64,000 bases of DNA from Diadema setosum (GCF_964275005.1 NC_092689.1:7045200-7109199), one strand, 5' to 3'; counted from the stretch's first letter, positions 23,784 to 34,448 are shown. Made by a program: numbers and translations. The notes: generated by a model from the sequence alone, not told the origin.

Positions 23784-23930
23784 ATGATATTGACTGGCCT
23801 TTCTTTCGGGAGGTACCAGATAAATATTGCCCTCACTGAAAACATATTGCCCTCGTCTTCGACTCGGGCAATATGCTTTCAGTTTGGGCAATATTTTCTG
23901 GTACCTCCCTCAGGGCCAGTCAATATTATA
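23784..23930. repeat. long hairpin (MITE-like inverted repeat)
   Basis: The two arms pair over about 65 bases: ATATTGACTGGCC on the left, GGCCAGTCAATATT on the right, with GGAGGTACCAGA, ATATTGCCC and their complements inside. The loop is only a few bases (CGTCTTCGACTCG). It is a foldback element with no coding content and abuts the next element at 23931. Confidence 0.85.
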
Positions 23931-24135
23931 TAAATATTTTTGCAGCATGAAAATTTCGCAAATTGGAGCTGACGGCCTTTTTCGCAGCATGAAATTTTCG
24001 TGACTTTAGTACCACTGGCATCCAATGCATATTATGTAGACAAGAACTTTCACGTGCATTCCAATTTTGCGAATGTTGCCGCTCGTGAAATTTGCAAAAT
24101 TCAAAATGCACACAAACATTCCTTGTTTTACAGTA
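23931..24135. mobile_element. MITE-like element, family with TTTTCGC arms, copy 2
   Basis: It has the same order of words as the element at 2588-2796: GCATGAAATTTTCG, a CACTGGC-ATCCAATGCAT block, then complementary AAATTCGC-like words and an end in GTTTTACAGTA. The left terminus is short or fused to the hairpin before it. Confidence 0.7.
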
Positions 24136-24299
24136 TTAGAAATGGGTCTTATGCTGTATGTTGCATTATGAAACTAATCCTTCAGTTACCTATGACAGTT
24201 TCATTCCATTAACAGCTGAGGAGGTAACAGATTTATATTATACATGTACATTGCTCTTGTGTGAATTTAGGTTCATTGTTTAGAAACTATAGGGCATAG

Positions 24300-24457
24300 C
24301 AGGGGCGGATCTAGGAATTTTGTAAAGGGGGTGCGCAAAGAATATTTTTTGTGCAACTTCGGGGTTTCATCTCATCTTTATCTTTTTATTTCTATTATTT
24401 TAACAAAAAATAAAGAGGGGTACACGCCCGGTCTGCCCCCCTCTGGATCCGCCACTG
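24300..24457. mobile_element. 158-bp MITE with 5-base target duplication
   Basis: The ends are inverted repeats CAGGGGCGGATCTAG and CTGGATCCGCCACTG. CATAG lies directly outside on both sides (24295-24299 and 24458-24462), a clean 5-base target duplication. The GGGGCGGATC end is common among small transposons of marine invertebrates. It is non-coding. Confidence 0.85.
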
Positions 24458-24982
24458 CATAGCCAAGCTGTAGGGTAGTATGATCCGATTACTGTGAGTT
24501 GATGCTGCCATCGTGGCCAAGATTTTGAGGATAGCCCTCTTTTTGTTGGCCCAGACCTAGCCCAGACCTTTGGTATACACAGTCCATGAAATATGACAAG
24601 TCATCGCATCTTTGTCCTTTTTCTTAACTCTGTTCACACCTCAAACTTGTTGAGGATGGGCTGATTTTGCTACAGCACGCACTTCCCATAGGCACTTGCC
24701 CGAGTATACTCGAGACTTGTCCTCCATGGGTTAATAGGATATGTGAGTGGGTGTTACTGTAATCAAAGTGAAATATTACTCGATAAACCTTGATTTTGTT
24801 TTTCTCTCTCTTTGAAAATGCTTGCTATCGTGGAGTAGGGCCTGGAATTTGTTTGAATGATAAAGTTTTAAGGATACAAGAGATTGACTCATGCTGTAGA
24901 ATATTGGTCAGCTTGAATATGAATTCTAAATTCTCTGAATGGCAATTTTGTCTTCTCTTTTTTGCTTGCCGTGCAACACCAG

Positions 24983-25231
24983 TTGAAAATGTGGTGATGG
25001 TGGAACCTGTAGGTGACACGGGCGTCCGTGTCTCTTGGGATCCCGTGAATAGCGCCCTCTACTACCTCCTCACCAACATCCCACCTCTGCTCAACGATTC
25101 CGTGACCAACACCACAGCATTGTCCAAGGAGTTCTCTGGCCTAGCACCGGGCAAGAGGTACGCCTTCATCCTCACCGTGCAGCTGGCTAACGGGCGAAGG
25201 GAACTTCTAGCCCAGACATCATATACCCTTG
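24983..25231 (+). CDS. FN3 module 21 (type A), exon
   Basis: An 83-residue module. The start is set by the only AG after a long T-rich tract (ACACCAG), which gives I/V-E-N-V as first residues. VRVSWDPVNSALYYLL is the B-C region, and the corner is GLAPGKRYAFIL. Sequons NDS and NTT. Donor GTAAGC, phase 1. The intron to 26615 is largely filled by two transposons (25662-25820 and 25848-26406). Confidence 0.83.
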
Positions 25232-25661
25232 GTAAGCACTCTCCAGCCTTCTTGAAAGCCAAAACTAAGAAACAAAGCAAAACAAAACAAAACTACAATA
25301 CTACTACACCTCCCAAATTAAGCATGAAACTTCTTTGCACTTGTCTGTAAAGGTTATTTGTATTTTGGCAAAGCAACTTGAATGGTACATTACTGGACTT
25401 TGTAAGGCGCAAGACTTACGATAACAGTGTTTGCTTGATAATCATGTACAAGAGAGGCATAGAGGTTCAGTTGTCTGTACATAATTTCATCATAACCCTT
25501 ATTGTGCACAGATACTTCCCAAATTTTTTCAAGTTTTCTTGCTTAAAACATTCAGTATTCTCTCCCAAATTTGACCTACTTAGAAAGTAATAGTAAGCCC
25601 ACTTAGGTGTATCACTGTGCCTGAATTGATCTAGAAGGCTGTGGTGACATAGTGGAGATCA

Positions 25662-25820
25662 GGGGGGTGTTTCATCAACGTTTGTCGGCGCTGACAACTT
25701 GAATCACCATAGTAACAGTCAGTGACCAGAGCATCTCAGCCAATCAAAACCAAGGATTTTGCTGAAATTGGTCAGTGCCGACAGTTGTCGGCGCTGACAA
25801 GCGTTGATGAAACACCCCCC
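25662..25820. mobile_element. 159-bp MITE with 36-base inverted ends
   Basis: Bases 25662-25697 start GGGGGGTGTTTCATCAACG and are mirrored, with one mismatch, by 25785-25820. The inner part of each arm contains TTGTCGGCGCTGACAA, itself close to palindromic. The interior is non-coding. Confidence 0.88.
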
Positions 25821-25847
25821 AGGTGTTCTCTTTGTATTGACAATTAA

Positions 25848-26406
25848 AGGACAAGTCCACCTTCATATATATGTGGATTGAGTGAATGCAGCAATATTAG
25901 TAGAACACATCAGTGAAAGTTTGGGGAAAATCGGACAATCCGTTAAAAAGTTATGAATTTTTCAAGTATCTGTGTAGTCACTGCTGGATGAGAAGACTAC
26001 TACAGTGTATGATGTCATACAACCATAGAAAGAAAATAACAAGAGAATTTCTCAAAACTTTACTTTTTGAATAAAGTGCACATTTCTTCGACTTGTTACT
26101 GACATATAATTATGTTGAGGGTAATATTATTCCCCCTGCCTTCTGAAAGAGAGAAGTCAAGTGTTCTTTTGTTATGCGAGAAAAGTGAAAATATGTTGAA
26201 GTTTCTTTATTCTTTCTTTATATCGTTGTACTCATGTGACATCACAAGCTATAGTAGTCTTCTTATCCAGCCTTGAGTGAGCAGAAACTTCAAAAATTCA
26301 TAACTTTTGAACGGATTGTCCGATTTTCCTCAAACTCTCAATGATGTGTTCTACTAATTTTGCTGCATTCACTCAACCCACATGTCTATGAAGGTGAACC
26401 TGTCCT
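25848..26406. mobile_element. 559-bp MITE with TTAA target duplication
   Basis: Inverted arms of roughly 160 bases start AGGACAAGTCCACCTTCAT on the left and end in GTGAACCTGTCCT on the right. TTAA flanks both ends (25844-25847 and 26407-26410). The arms share words such as CGGACAATCCGTT and its complement. There is no coding capacity. The target site matches the element at 17474-17960, though the ends differ. Confidence 0.88.
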
Positions 26407-26615
26407 TTAATTTCCAGACATCTCTGTAGACATCTTTCCATTTGGCAAGGAAGGCATTCCAGTGTGGGGGTTAATCAGCCAACAAAACACAGTAACTGTT
26501 AAAAACAGGTGTACAATGTATTTCTCTTCCAACTTACTCAGTTGATGTACAGCCTACGTAGCTGTTATGAACATGCATCTTTTCTACCCCTCCTCCCCCT
26601 TTTCATTCTCCGCAG

Positions 26616-26879
26616 CTCCATCGGGGCTCAATTGCTCAGTTTCTTCCCACAGCATGTTTCCCACTCTCCTGCAGTACAAAATATTTGTAGAGTCGGGCGT
26701 CTTTGATTCTTACGAACTGGATATATCGGATCCCACCCCACTGGGATCTTACACTGGGCCGAGCGCTGCACTAGTGGTCATTGATGCGAAGTTTCCACCC
26801 AGCCAAACCTTTGATGCAATGTGTTCAGTCTCGAGTGGAGACGTTGACTCAGAGATACAGACTGTGCAAGGAGCTACAG
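26616..26879 (+). CDS. FN3 module 22 (type B, divergent), exon
   Basis: An 88-residue module that opens P-S-G-L. No tryptophan is present in the B strand (MFPTLLQYKIF), but VFDSYELDISDPTP keeps the type-B C-strand pattern. The corner carries phenylalanine (PPSQTFDAMC). Cysteines lie near residues 6 and 70. This is among the most divergent modules. Acceptor CCGCAG, donor GTAATA, phase 1. The intron to 27410 shows nothing clear. Confidence 0.8.
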
Positions 26880-27410
26880 GTAATATGCAGATGATGATTC
26901 TTGTTTTCCATAAATATATTCCCCCTCAAATGATATCTCCCAGTAGCCTGACCCATTGAATATTTTACGGTTGTACTTAAGCTAATCTAACTTAATCTAA
27001 CGATCACTATTTTGGTTATCTAATTCTTTGTCTTTTGTTGAATCGGGACAGGGGCAAATGTTAGCTAAATGGAAAACATTGGAAGTGTCTTTCAACATTT
27101 TTTTAAACATTATATAACATGATAAATGAAACGTGCAGCTGGCAGAGGCACTCATGGTGTAAATTCAAATCAAGCAAATAAAGTACATTCACAGGCAGTA
27201 TGACTATAACTAGTTTTTTAGGGATCTGAAGTTTCATATTTCTGGATGAGAAAATATGTTTTGTGACAGTTATATCAGTCTATATTTTTATCTTGTTACT
27301 TTCTGTTATATATGGAATACCACTCCAGACAAAATGAGTAGAGTAGTTTTGATGTGGAGGTGTGGAGGCACTGAATACCTGCAATTTTACTTCCGATTGT
27401 GTCATTGCAG

Positions 27411-27656
27411 ATGCCATAGCTCCAGAAACCCTATACGTGGATGAGATAATGCCAAACTCGGTGAACCTCGTCTGGGCGGATTACACGGATGCAATGAACT
27501 ACCTAGTACGTCTAGGCGATGAGTTCCGCACATCGCAGCAGACGTCGCTGAATCTGACCGGCCTCATGCCCGGCACGCAGTACGAGCCAGAGCTTCTCGT
27601 AGAAGTGGCAGGCATGAGTGACTTGGTTGAGGTCGATTCTGCCACCGTCATCACGA
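27411..27656 (+). CDS. FN3 module 23 (type A), exon
   Basis: An 82-residue module with VNLVWADYTDAMNYLVRL, a typical type-A W-A-D core also seen in module 27. The corner is GLMPGTQYEPEL. One sequon (NLT). Acceptor ATTGCAG, donor GTAAGT, phase 1. The intron to 28930 contains the large CTA microsatellite (28080-28415). Confidence 0.88.
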
Positions 27657-28079
27657 GTAAGTGATATTGACGTGCATCACCGTGTTGATTGCAAAAGACA
27701 CAATAATTCAGTGACACTTTTCTGACATTGGCCCTCTGTGCACCCGTGTATTACCAAGTCTGTCTTCAGAAAATAATGCTATCATGATTGCAGCCCATTG
27801 ACTTGCCCACTTGTCAAAGACAACATTAACTTCCTTGAGAAAAGAAATATTCCTTGCGAGCTTGCAAATAAAAGTGTATTTCTTTTTAATATTATTATTA
27901 CTACTATAACCACTGTTGTAGTAGTATACTGCTATTAAATATATGTGCTTATACTTTTACAAGTAGTAGTAGTAGGGATAGTATCAGCAGGAATGGAATA
28001 TGGTACCACTGATTGTTGTGATACTACTACCATTGCCTCACCGTGCCACTGCTGTTGCTGTGTACTACCGCATTTAGTA

Positions 28080-28163
28080 AGAGTACTTCTACTGCTGCTT
28101 CGACTACGGCTGTTACTCCTGCTACTACTACTACTTCTACTAGTACTAGTACTACTACTACTG

Positions 28164-28251
<88 letters not shown>

Positions 28252-28415
28252 TTACTACTATTTCTACTACTACTACTACTTCTACTACTACTACTACTTC
28301 TACTACTACTACTATTACTACTACTACTACTATTACTTCTACTACTACTTCTACTTCTACTACGACTACTTCTACTTCTTCTTCTTCTACTACTACTACT
28401 ACTACTACTACTATT
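28080..28415. repeat. (CTA)n trinucleotide microsatellite
   Basis: A pure CTA core of about 100 bases near 28160-28255 is flanked by imperfect CTA, CTT and ATT triplets. Degenerate triplets reach out to about 27960 and 28630. Long open frames of threonine, tyrosine or leucine come from the repeat and are not genes. Confidence 0.95.
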
Positions 28416-28930
28416 GTAATGCTACATTTATTGATTTATACTACTCCAGCTGTTATTGTTAGTGCTACTATTACAGACACAACAACCAATCCTACTTTGT
28501 ACTTCTGCAACTGCATCTGCATTAAGCTCTTTTTTATAGGTATTGTTTCTACCCTTACCAATGCTGCTTCTACCACCTCTACTGCTTCTTTCATGACTAC
28601 TATTGCTGTTACTATATGCTTCTTCTATTTCTACTTCAACTACTTTCAATTCTTTTTTTTACTTAACACTACTATGCATACTACCATGACAGTTGTGCGA
28701 AAACTGCCTTGTATTGTACTTTTTTTGTTGCAAAATTTTTGTGCTACTATGTACACATCTACCGCTGATATTACACAGGAAATGTATTTGTGTATGTTCC
28801 ATTGCTAGTGGCTTCTTCTGTAGAAGCTGCTGTAAATGGCAGCAATATATTCTAGTGAATGAAAATACAATTTCTAAGGTGGGACCGTGCATCTGTCACT
28901 TTGTATTTTTTGTCACTTTGTTCCCATCAG

Positions 28931-29200
28931 GACCGGAGCCCGTCAGGTTCTTGGCCGTACAGAACACCTCGGACACCGCTGTCACCCTGCTCTGGAACCC
29001 ACCTCGGTCCAACTTCACGCACTACGAGCTGTTCGTTGCCGGCCAGCGCGAGTTCTACAGCTCCGACAAGACAGTGACAGAGTACACCCTGGAGTACGAG
29101 CCCAACGTTGAGTTCATCGCCACGCTGTACACCACGGTGATGTACCCGGGAGGAGACCGTGTGATCTACAGCAGGCCGACATCGGTTAATGCCATCATTG
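28931..29200 (+). CDS. FN3 module 24 (type B), exon
   Basis: A 90-residue module that opens P-E-P-V. VTLLWNPPRSNFTHYELFV is the core, and the corner is replaced by YEPNVEFIATL with phenylalanine. Sequons NTS and NFT. Acceptor CCATCAG, donor GTGCGT, phase 1. It is followed by the largest intron of the window (29201-33952), filled by the element at 29369-33634. Confidence 0.86.
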
Positions 29201-29349
29201 GTGCGTGTCGGACGTAGATTTAAAGATGAAATGCAGCAAATATTTCTAATCTTTCCACCATCTTGTTCATCATCTTGCCTCTGTGTGCCTAGATAATACT
29301 TGATTGCCACCACCATTTAATCCAAAACTAAGAAAGGAACGAGATATGA

Positions 29350-29370
29350 AACTCGTCAGACTGACGAGTT
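29350..29370. repeat. palindrome at the left edge of the large element
   Basis: AACTCGTCA, three bases, then TGACGAGTT form a perfect 9-bp stem directly next to the left terminal repeat. Confidence 0.8.
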
Positions 29371-29469
29371 AGGTGATACGCTTGGGGTTATCAGATGTCG
29401 GTCATCTGTGATCGACAAAGAAAAGAATGTGATATAGACACCTTGAAGTTATAATTGAGTTATGCAAAA

Positions 29470-29510
29470 CCGTTTCCCTAACCTCTCGGCCACGGGACAT
29501 CCACGGAAAT
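29470..29510 (-). other. tRNA-like fragment (box A half only)
   Basis: On the minus strand GTGGCCGAGAGGTTAGGG matches the D-arm and box A of a leucine- or serine-type tRNA. No box B follows within tRNA distance, so this is at most a fragment. Confidence 0.4.
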
Positions 29511-30037
29511 GGTAAGGCAAAAAAGAAATGTATAGATATTACAGGGAGAAAAGTCAATGCCCACTCAACCAACGTGGCCGCGTGAACATGTATTGCATTG
29601 CTAGACGGAAATGCGGCCTTGTAACTACTGATGTCGCTATGCCATTTCTGGCAACTTGGGAAAAATACGTGCCGTAAACATAAAACCTATAATCGGCTGG
29701 TTTTGATACCTTGCCTTTAATCACAATTTTCAGTGTGATGACGTCATCAAAGTACAAAACAATGATGTGGTCTTGAAAGACAATTGTTCAAAGTACAACA
29801 CCTTCGTCGTCGTCATTACATATTATGATCAGTTTGACAAAGTCAGCCTGCAAAATTTTGCAGCAGTCGAAGCAATATGGTCTCCAACACAAAAAAGAGG
29901 GATATGTTGTGTGTGTGTGTCTGTGTGTGTGTATAGGTGCGTTTATATACGAATGTGATTTCTACATGGACGATATATGTAATACAAAATTGAAGAAAAA
30001 AAAAGTAAAATAGCTAAGTAATTTGTTTCGTGATCTT

Positions 30038-30116
30038 GTGGGGTTCGAACCCGCACGTGTGCAACCTCACGTCTCTGAGACGTCGCCTTTAACCACTCGG
30101 CCATACGTCTCGACGA
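30038..30116 (-). other. tRNA-like segment 1 (Leu/Ser type)
   Basis: On the minus strand box A reads TGGCCGAGTGG and box B GGTTCGAACCC, both matching consensus. Between them CTCAGAG looks like an anticodon loop (CAG) on a four-pair stem, with an extra arm after it. The acceptor ends do not pair, so it is a relic or SINE-type head and not a working tRNA. T-runs follow on the same strand (30010-29994). Confidence 0.6.
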
Positions 30117-30160
30117 GAAAAAAAAGAGGAACGTAAACTTATGTATGTGAAAGATGAATC

Positions 30161-30440
30161 AGGAATCGTTTTGTCCACATTCCATTCTCATTTTCAGTTT
30201 TAAACTGCAAAATTGTCAAACTAATGAGGAGATTTCAAAGAATAACATGCATGATTACTGCAGCTTATTGTCTCAGTTACCACACACTTAAGTTACAGAG
30301 GAAATGGAGCAAAATCATCTGAGATAAAGGTGCTTAAACGTTGTCAAGTTAATGCACATAAAAAAAAAATCACCTCCCATAGAGATAACACGTAAACTTG
30401 TCTGATTTTGAGTCTTTACCTTTAATAACAATTTGAAGTA
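30161..30440. repeat. internal direct repeat of the large element, copy 1
   Basis: This stretch matches 32375-32660 in order, with scattered differences. Shared words include CATTCTCATTTTCAGTTTTA and GGTGCTTAAACGTTGTCAAG. The copies are about 2.2 kb apart. Confidence 0.85.
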
Positions 30441-30942
30441 TGATGGTAAGTCTTCTTGAACCAAGAGTGTGGAACGCAAGCTTCTACGTGAAAGATGAAT
30501 CATGACGATCACCCGTGACCGACACATCTTCAAAGGGATCAGTTATTAGAAGTGGAAGCCCTCGTGCCAAGCATATTGTCTCAGCAATTCCAAAGCAATG
30601 ATACCCTTACATTTATGCATACCATAATTTCCCTCTGAAATCAATGGTAGGTATATTCATGTACAATTGCTTGCCTTGTCCATAAACTTTGCTTTACAAA
30701 CTTTCAGTGAAACGTGTCATAACATAATTCTGTAACTCCATTAGCAGGGATTGACTTCATAAAGAAAGATAACTAAGGGGGATTTTAGCCTGATGCTCTG
30801 TTCTTCACTGCTCAGATACCAACAACACTCATTACCTACGGCTACGTATAGAGAAACAGCCATGACGAAAATAAGTTATTCCTTTTCTTTGGCAGATAGA
30901 CACACAACCCCTTTAAACCACACTATAATTGACATGGAGGGA

Positions 30943-31535
30943 CATGAAAAAGTTCATTACTACTACTGAACAGTGATGCCTTCTACTCATGTGGCACAAG
31001 ATACCTCTATAGCAACATAAAACCTGTCTACAACTCCGTTATTGCGTCAAACAATAACATCCTGGAATTTCAAAGAGATGAGCGAGACGCCATACACCTG
31101 GCCTAGAGTTAATTCATTCAGTTGCCATTCCTGCTCCAGTTGAGTTATGCAAATTATTTTCCGACCTGTCTTGTGACAATATAACAGGAACAAACGTAGA
31201 GAAAAGGAAAGGGAAAAGGAAAGGTGGCAAGCGGGGCACTGTACCAAGGGCAATTTAAACAATACGTATGATAAATGAAGCAAATCCAACCTAGAGCCTC
31301 CGACAAAAAAAAAAGAGGAACTTGAGCGACTGTGTGTCGTGGGGTAGTATAATTGATAAGATAATACGATAAATGACATCGATCGGAATAAAGCTGAACT
31401 GCCAAAAGAAACACAAAGAAAGAGAGAGAAAAAAATGATAGCGTCCTGCGGGTCTCGAACATCTCGTCCTAAGGTAGTGCATAATGACCATGCAGCGCGC
31501 TAAGTGACTATAAAGCCACACGGCTGTACCGAAGA
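30943..31535. repeat. internal direct repeat of the large element, unit 1
   Basis: The unit begins CATGAAAAAGTTCATTACTA and ends in a tRNA-like segment. It matches the unit at 31672-32260, offset 729 bases. The shared core includes AATTTCAAAGAGATGAGCGA and a GGAAAGG-rich tract. Confidence 0.85.
31446..31530 (-). other. tRNA-like segment 2
   Basis: On the minus strand the anticodon arm is a perfect five-pair stem (TGCAT/ATGCA) with a seven-base loop GGTCATT. Box A (TGTGGCTTTATAGTCAC) and box B (TGTTCGAGACC) are degenerate. A run of seven T follows the 3' end on the same strand. It aligns with segment 3 as part of the 729-base duplication. Confidence 0.5.
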
Positions 31536-31564
31536 TTGGATGTGAAATTTATCTTTAATCTTTT

Positions 31565-31570
<6 letters not shown>

Positions 31571-31642
<72 letters not shown>
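31571..31642. repeat. (TA)n microsatellite
   Basis: About 36 TA units lie between the two 729-base units of the large element. Confidence 0.95.
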
Positions 31643-31647
<5 letters not shown>

Positions 31648-31671
31648 CTTAAATATTTATACCATATACAA

Positions 31672-32260
31672 CATGAAAAAGTTCATTACTACTACTAAAC
31701 AGTGATGCTTTCCATTCATGTGGCACAAGATACCTCTATAACAACATATAACCTGTCTACAACTTCGTTATTGGGTCAAACAATAACAACCTGGAATTTC
31801 AAAGAGATGAGCGAGACGCCATACACCTGGACTAGAGTTAATCAATTCAGCTCCCATTCCTGCAAGTTATTTAAACATACATGTTCCTACCTATCCTGTT
31901 ACAGTATAACAATAACCAATGAAGAGAAAAGGAAAGAGCAAACGAAAGGTGGCAAGCGGGACACTGTAACAAGGGGCAATTTACAACATTAAGTGTGACA
32001 AAATTAATGAAGCAAACCCAATCTCCAAACTCCAATACAAAACAAGGGGAATAGAGCAGCCGTGTTCACGGGTTACGTACACTTGATAAAGTAATACGAT
32101 AAATGACATCGGAGTAAAGCTGAACTGCCGAAAAAAAAAAGAGAAAAAAAGAAAGAACGGATAAAAGTCCTGCGGGAGTCGAACCTCTCGCCTTCCGGTA
32201 TGGCGTTATGAACAACCAGCGCGCTAACCGATTATGCCACATGGCTGTCCTGAAGATCGA
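31672..32260. repeat. internal direct repeat of the large element, unit 2
   Basis: This is the second copy of the unit at 30943-31535. It ends in tRNA-like segment 3 and differs by many substitutions and small indels, so the duplication is not recent. Confidence 0.85.
32168..32250 (-). other. tRNA-like segment 3 (Met/Ile type)
   Basis: On the minus strand box A is TGGCATAATCGGTTAGCGC and box B GGTTCGACTCC, both near consensus. The anticodon-like loop holds TTCATAA (CAT). The T-stem and acceptor stem have mismatches, so function as a tRNA is unlikely. T-runs lie directly downstream on the same strand (TTTT at 32163-32166, then a longer run near 32144-32150). Confidence 0.55.
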
Positions 32261-32374
32261 GTGCGAAACTTAAATCTAAATACTATCGTGACAGTGTTGA
32301 CTTGTGATGGCGCTATTCAATTTCCCACAAGTGGCAGCGTGGATTCGATCAATATACAGTTGCAAAGAAAAATT

Positions 32375-32660
32375 GGGAATCGTTCCGTACAGATTGCATT
32401 CTCATTTTCAGTTTTAAATTGCAAAATTGTCAACCTGATGAGGAGATTTGAAAACATAAAATGCATGATTACTAAAGCTTGTTGTCTCAGCTACAACATA
32501 TTTATGTTTCAGAGGAAATGGAGTAAAATCAGATGAGGTAAAGGTGCTTAAACGTTGTCAAGTCAATGCATGGTTTAAAAAAGAATCACCTCCCATAGAC
32601 ATAACACGTAAACTTGTCTGATTTTGAGTCTTTACCTATAATCACAATTTCTAGTATGAT
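32375..32660. repeat. internal direct repeat of the large element, copy 2
   Basis: This is the partner of 30161-30440. It ends next to one of the TGACGTCA palindromes (32660-32667). Confidence 0.85.
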
Positions 32661-33604
32661 GACGTCATCATATTTCAAAACCATCACATGGCCTTGAAAG
32701 GCAAATGTTCAAAGTGCAACATATCTGAATTTGGGGTTATATTGAGCTTAAACAACAGAGATACGAGCAAATGAATGTCAGAAACAGTACCTCAAAAAAA
32801 TCAATTCCACTTTTTTGATTTAAAATGACGATATGATGACGTCATCGCGTATTCCTGGCAATACTGATACTTGGAATGTTACTTACAATTCATATGCTTT
32901 TGTAATATGCAATAGAAATATAGGGTCAACGGACGATTTAAAGAGCTATGGCGAAATAAACAAAGACATGTTTTTTCACTATATTTGCAGAAAGACGCGC
33001 ACGCGGAATTTCAACTTTGACGCCAGTGCATTCCTTTGTTATAGGTCGTAATCGATCGGAAATCAATGGATATTATTACTCAAAGTATCAGGAATCCAAA
33101 TCAGTCAAAAAAATTGCATTTTCATGTTGCTTACGGGCTCTGCGCGCGAAATTGCGCGGACGGACGCGCACGCGAGAAAATGTTTGAAACGCTTAAAATT
33201 GTCTGAAACTTCGAGATTTCCCATTGGGAAGTCGTTTTGAGCCTTTTAAAATTTTGACGCGCGCTTACGCGCGCGTAATGATGACCTGTGTAACTAGCGT
33301 TAAAAAGTAAGATAGAGCGTGACCTGAACTTCATGTCCACCGAAAATGATACAGAAATGACATCTAGTTATGAAGTTATGATCGATCATGTGACAAGGTC
33401 CGAAAATCACAAAATGGCGCCTAGATGACGTCATAGATATGTAACTGTCATGAAAACCTTATTGTGGCTAGATTTTGTCATGAGACATGTTGACTGAAAA
33501 TGTCATGTTATTTCGTAATGTCATTCTTGAGATATTGACGACACAAAATTGTCCAGAAAGAAAGAAGAATAAAAAAAAATAAAGAGAGATTTTGACAATC
33601 ACAA

Positions 33605-33633
33605 TAGGTGATACGCTGATAGCGTATCACCTA
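33605..33633. repeat. terminal hairpin of the large element
   Basis: TAGGTGATACGCT, three bases, then AGCGTATCACCTA form a perfect 13-bp stem. The 3' arm, with one more base, is the right terminal repeat that mirrors 29369-29382. Confidence 0.9.
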
Positions 33634-33952
33634 ATTAGACATTGCTTCATATTGAACATTGTTACTGCCATGCTTCTGAGGTTTGTTATCCTAGTAAATC
33701 AACTGAAGAATTGGTTTGATTGGATCCAACAGATTTAATGAAATGTCTCTGAGATAGTGACATTTTTGCGTGAATTTTGTCCAGATGAGGGGGGGGGGGA
33801 ATTTAATAAATTTTTAAGAAATTAGAACTGTTGCATTTTTAGGCAGACTCATCAGTAGGCATTGAGGCAGTCTCATCATTAGGAATTTAGGCAGACTCAT
33901 CAGTAGCAGATAAATATTGTTCATCATTTGCATTTTATTTGTATATCCATAG

Positions 33953-34204
33953 ATCCCTTGGAGCCCGGCACTATCATGGTAACACAGCTCACTCACACTT
34001 CCATTGCTGTCACCTGGGACGAGATAGCTGGCATCACCGACTACATTGTCACTCTCACCGTGGCCAATGGCACCCAGCTGTTTTCAGACATCATTCGCGA
34101 CACCCGCATGGCCAACTTCACTGGCCTGCTGCCCGGACGGGAGTACACGGTGCGAGTGGGGCTTCAGTGCGCTGATGATGTTCTGATGCTAAGAAAGTAC
34201 ACCG
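33953..34204 (+). CDS. FN3 module 25 (type A), exon
   Basis: An 84-residue module with IAVTWDEIAGITDYIVTL, close to module 47 in layout (W-D-x-I-x-G-I). The corner is GLLPGREYTVRV. Sequons NGT and NFT, one cysteine (LQCADD). Acceptor ATCCATAG, donor GTGAGT, phase 1. The next intron, to 34448, is only 244 bases and empty. Confidence 0.88.
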
Positions 34205-34448
34205 GTGAGTCAATTATAAATTACATACAGATGCTAGAAAGTGTTGTTCCTCTATAAGGGGATCAAAAAGTATCAGAAACTTTAATCATGTCTTAAATAT
34301 ATTTCATTCATAGATTGACCACTCATGGTGACATAAGTCAATATTACTGCAAGGCATTGTGCCAGCCGAGAATTTGATATCAATTTAGGAAAGGTTTGAA
34401 AGAGGTTTAAGTTTTATTTTGCTCCTTGTATTTCATAATCTCACTCAG

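Larger units (their letters stand above)
29369..33634. mobile_element. 4.3-kb non-coding element with terminal inverted repeats and tRNA-like segments
   Basis: TTAGGTGATACGCT at 29369-29382 is mirrored by AGCGTATCACCTAA at 33621-33634. The right end also forms a perfect hairpin (33605-33633). Inside are two large direct-repeat pairs (30943-31535 with 31672-32260, and 30161-30440 with 32375-32660), four TGACGTCA palindromes, a TA microsatellite and several tRNA-like segments on the minus strand. No frame longer than about 110 codons is open, and no transposase is seen. It is probably a composite non-autonomous DNA element. The target duplication could not be settled. Confidence 0.65.

Noticed and set aside
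27945-28808. A long open frame of 287 codons rich in threonine and leucine
   Set aside because: It is produced by the CTA microsatellite and has no domain, splice or composition support as a gene.
30038-32250. Functional tRNA genes for leucine and methionine
   Set aside because: Box A and B are good in two of three, but acceptor and T stems do not pair properly, so they are tRNA-derived relics.
30943-32260. Long terminal repeats of a retroelement, suggested by the 729-base direct repeats
   Set aside because: The units are adjacent with only a TA run between them, carry no recognisable coding parts, and lie inside inverted outer ends. Tandem duplication explains them better.
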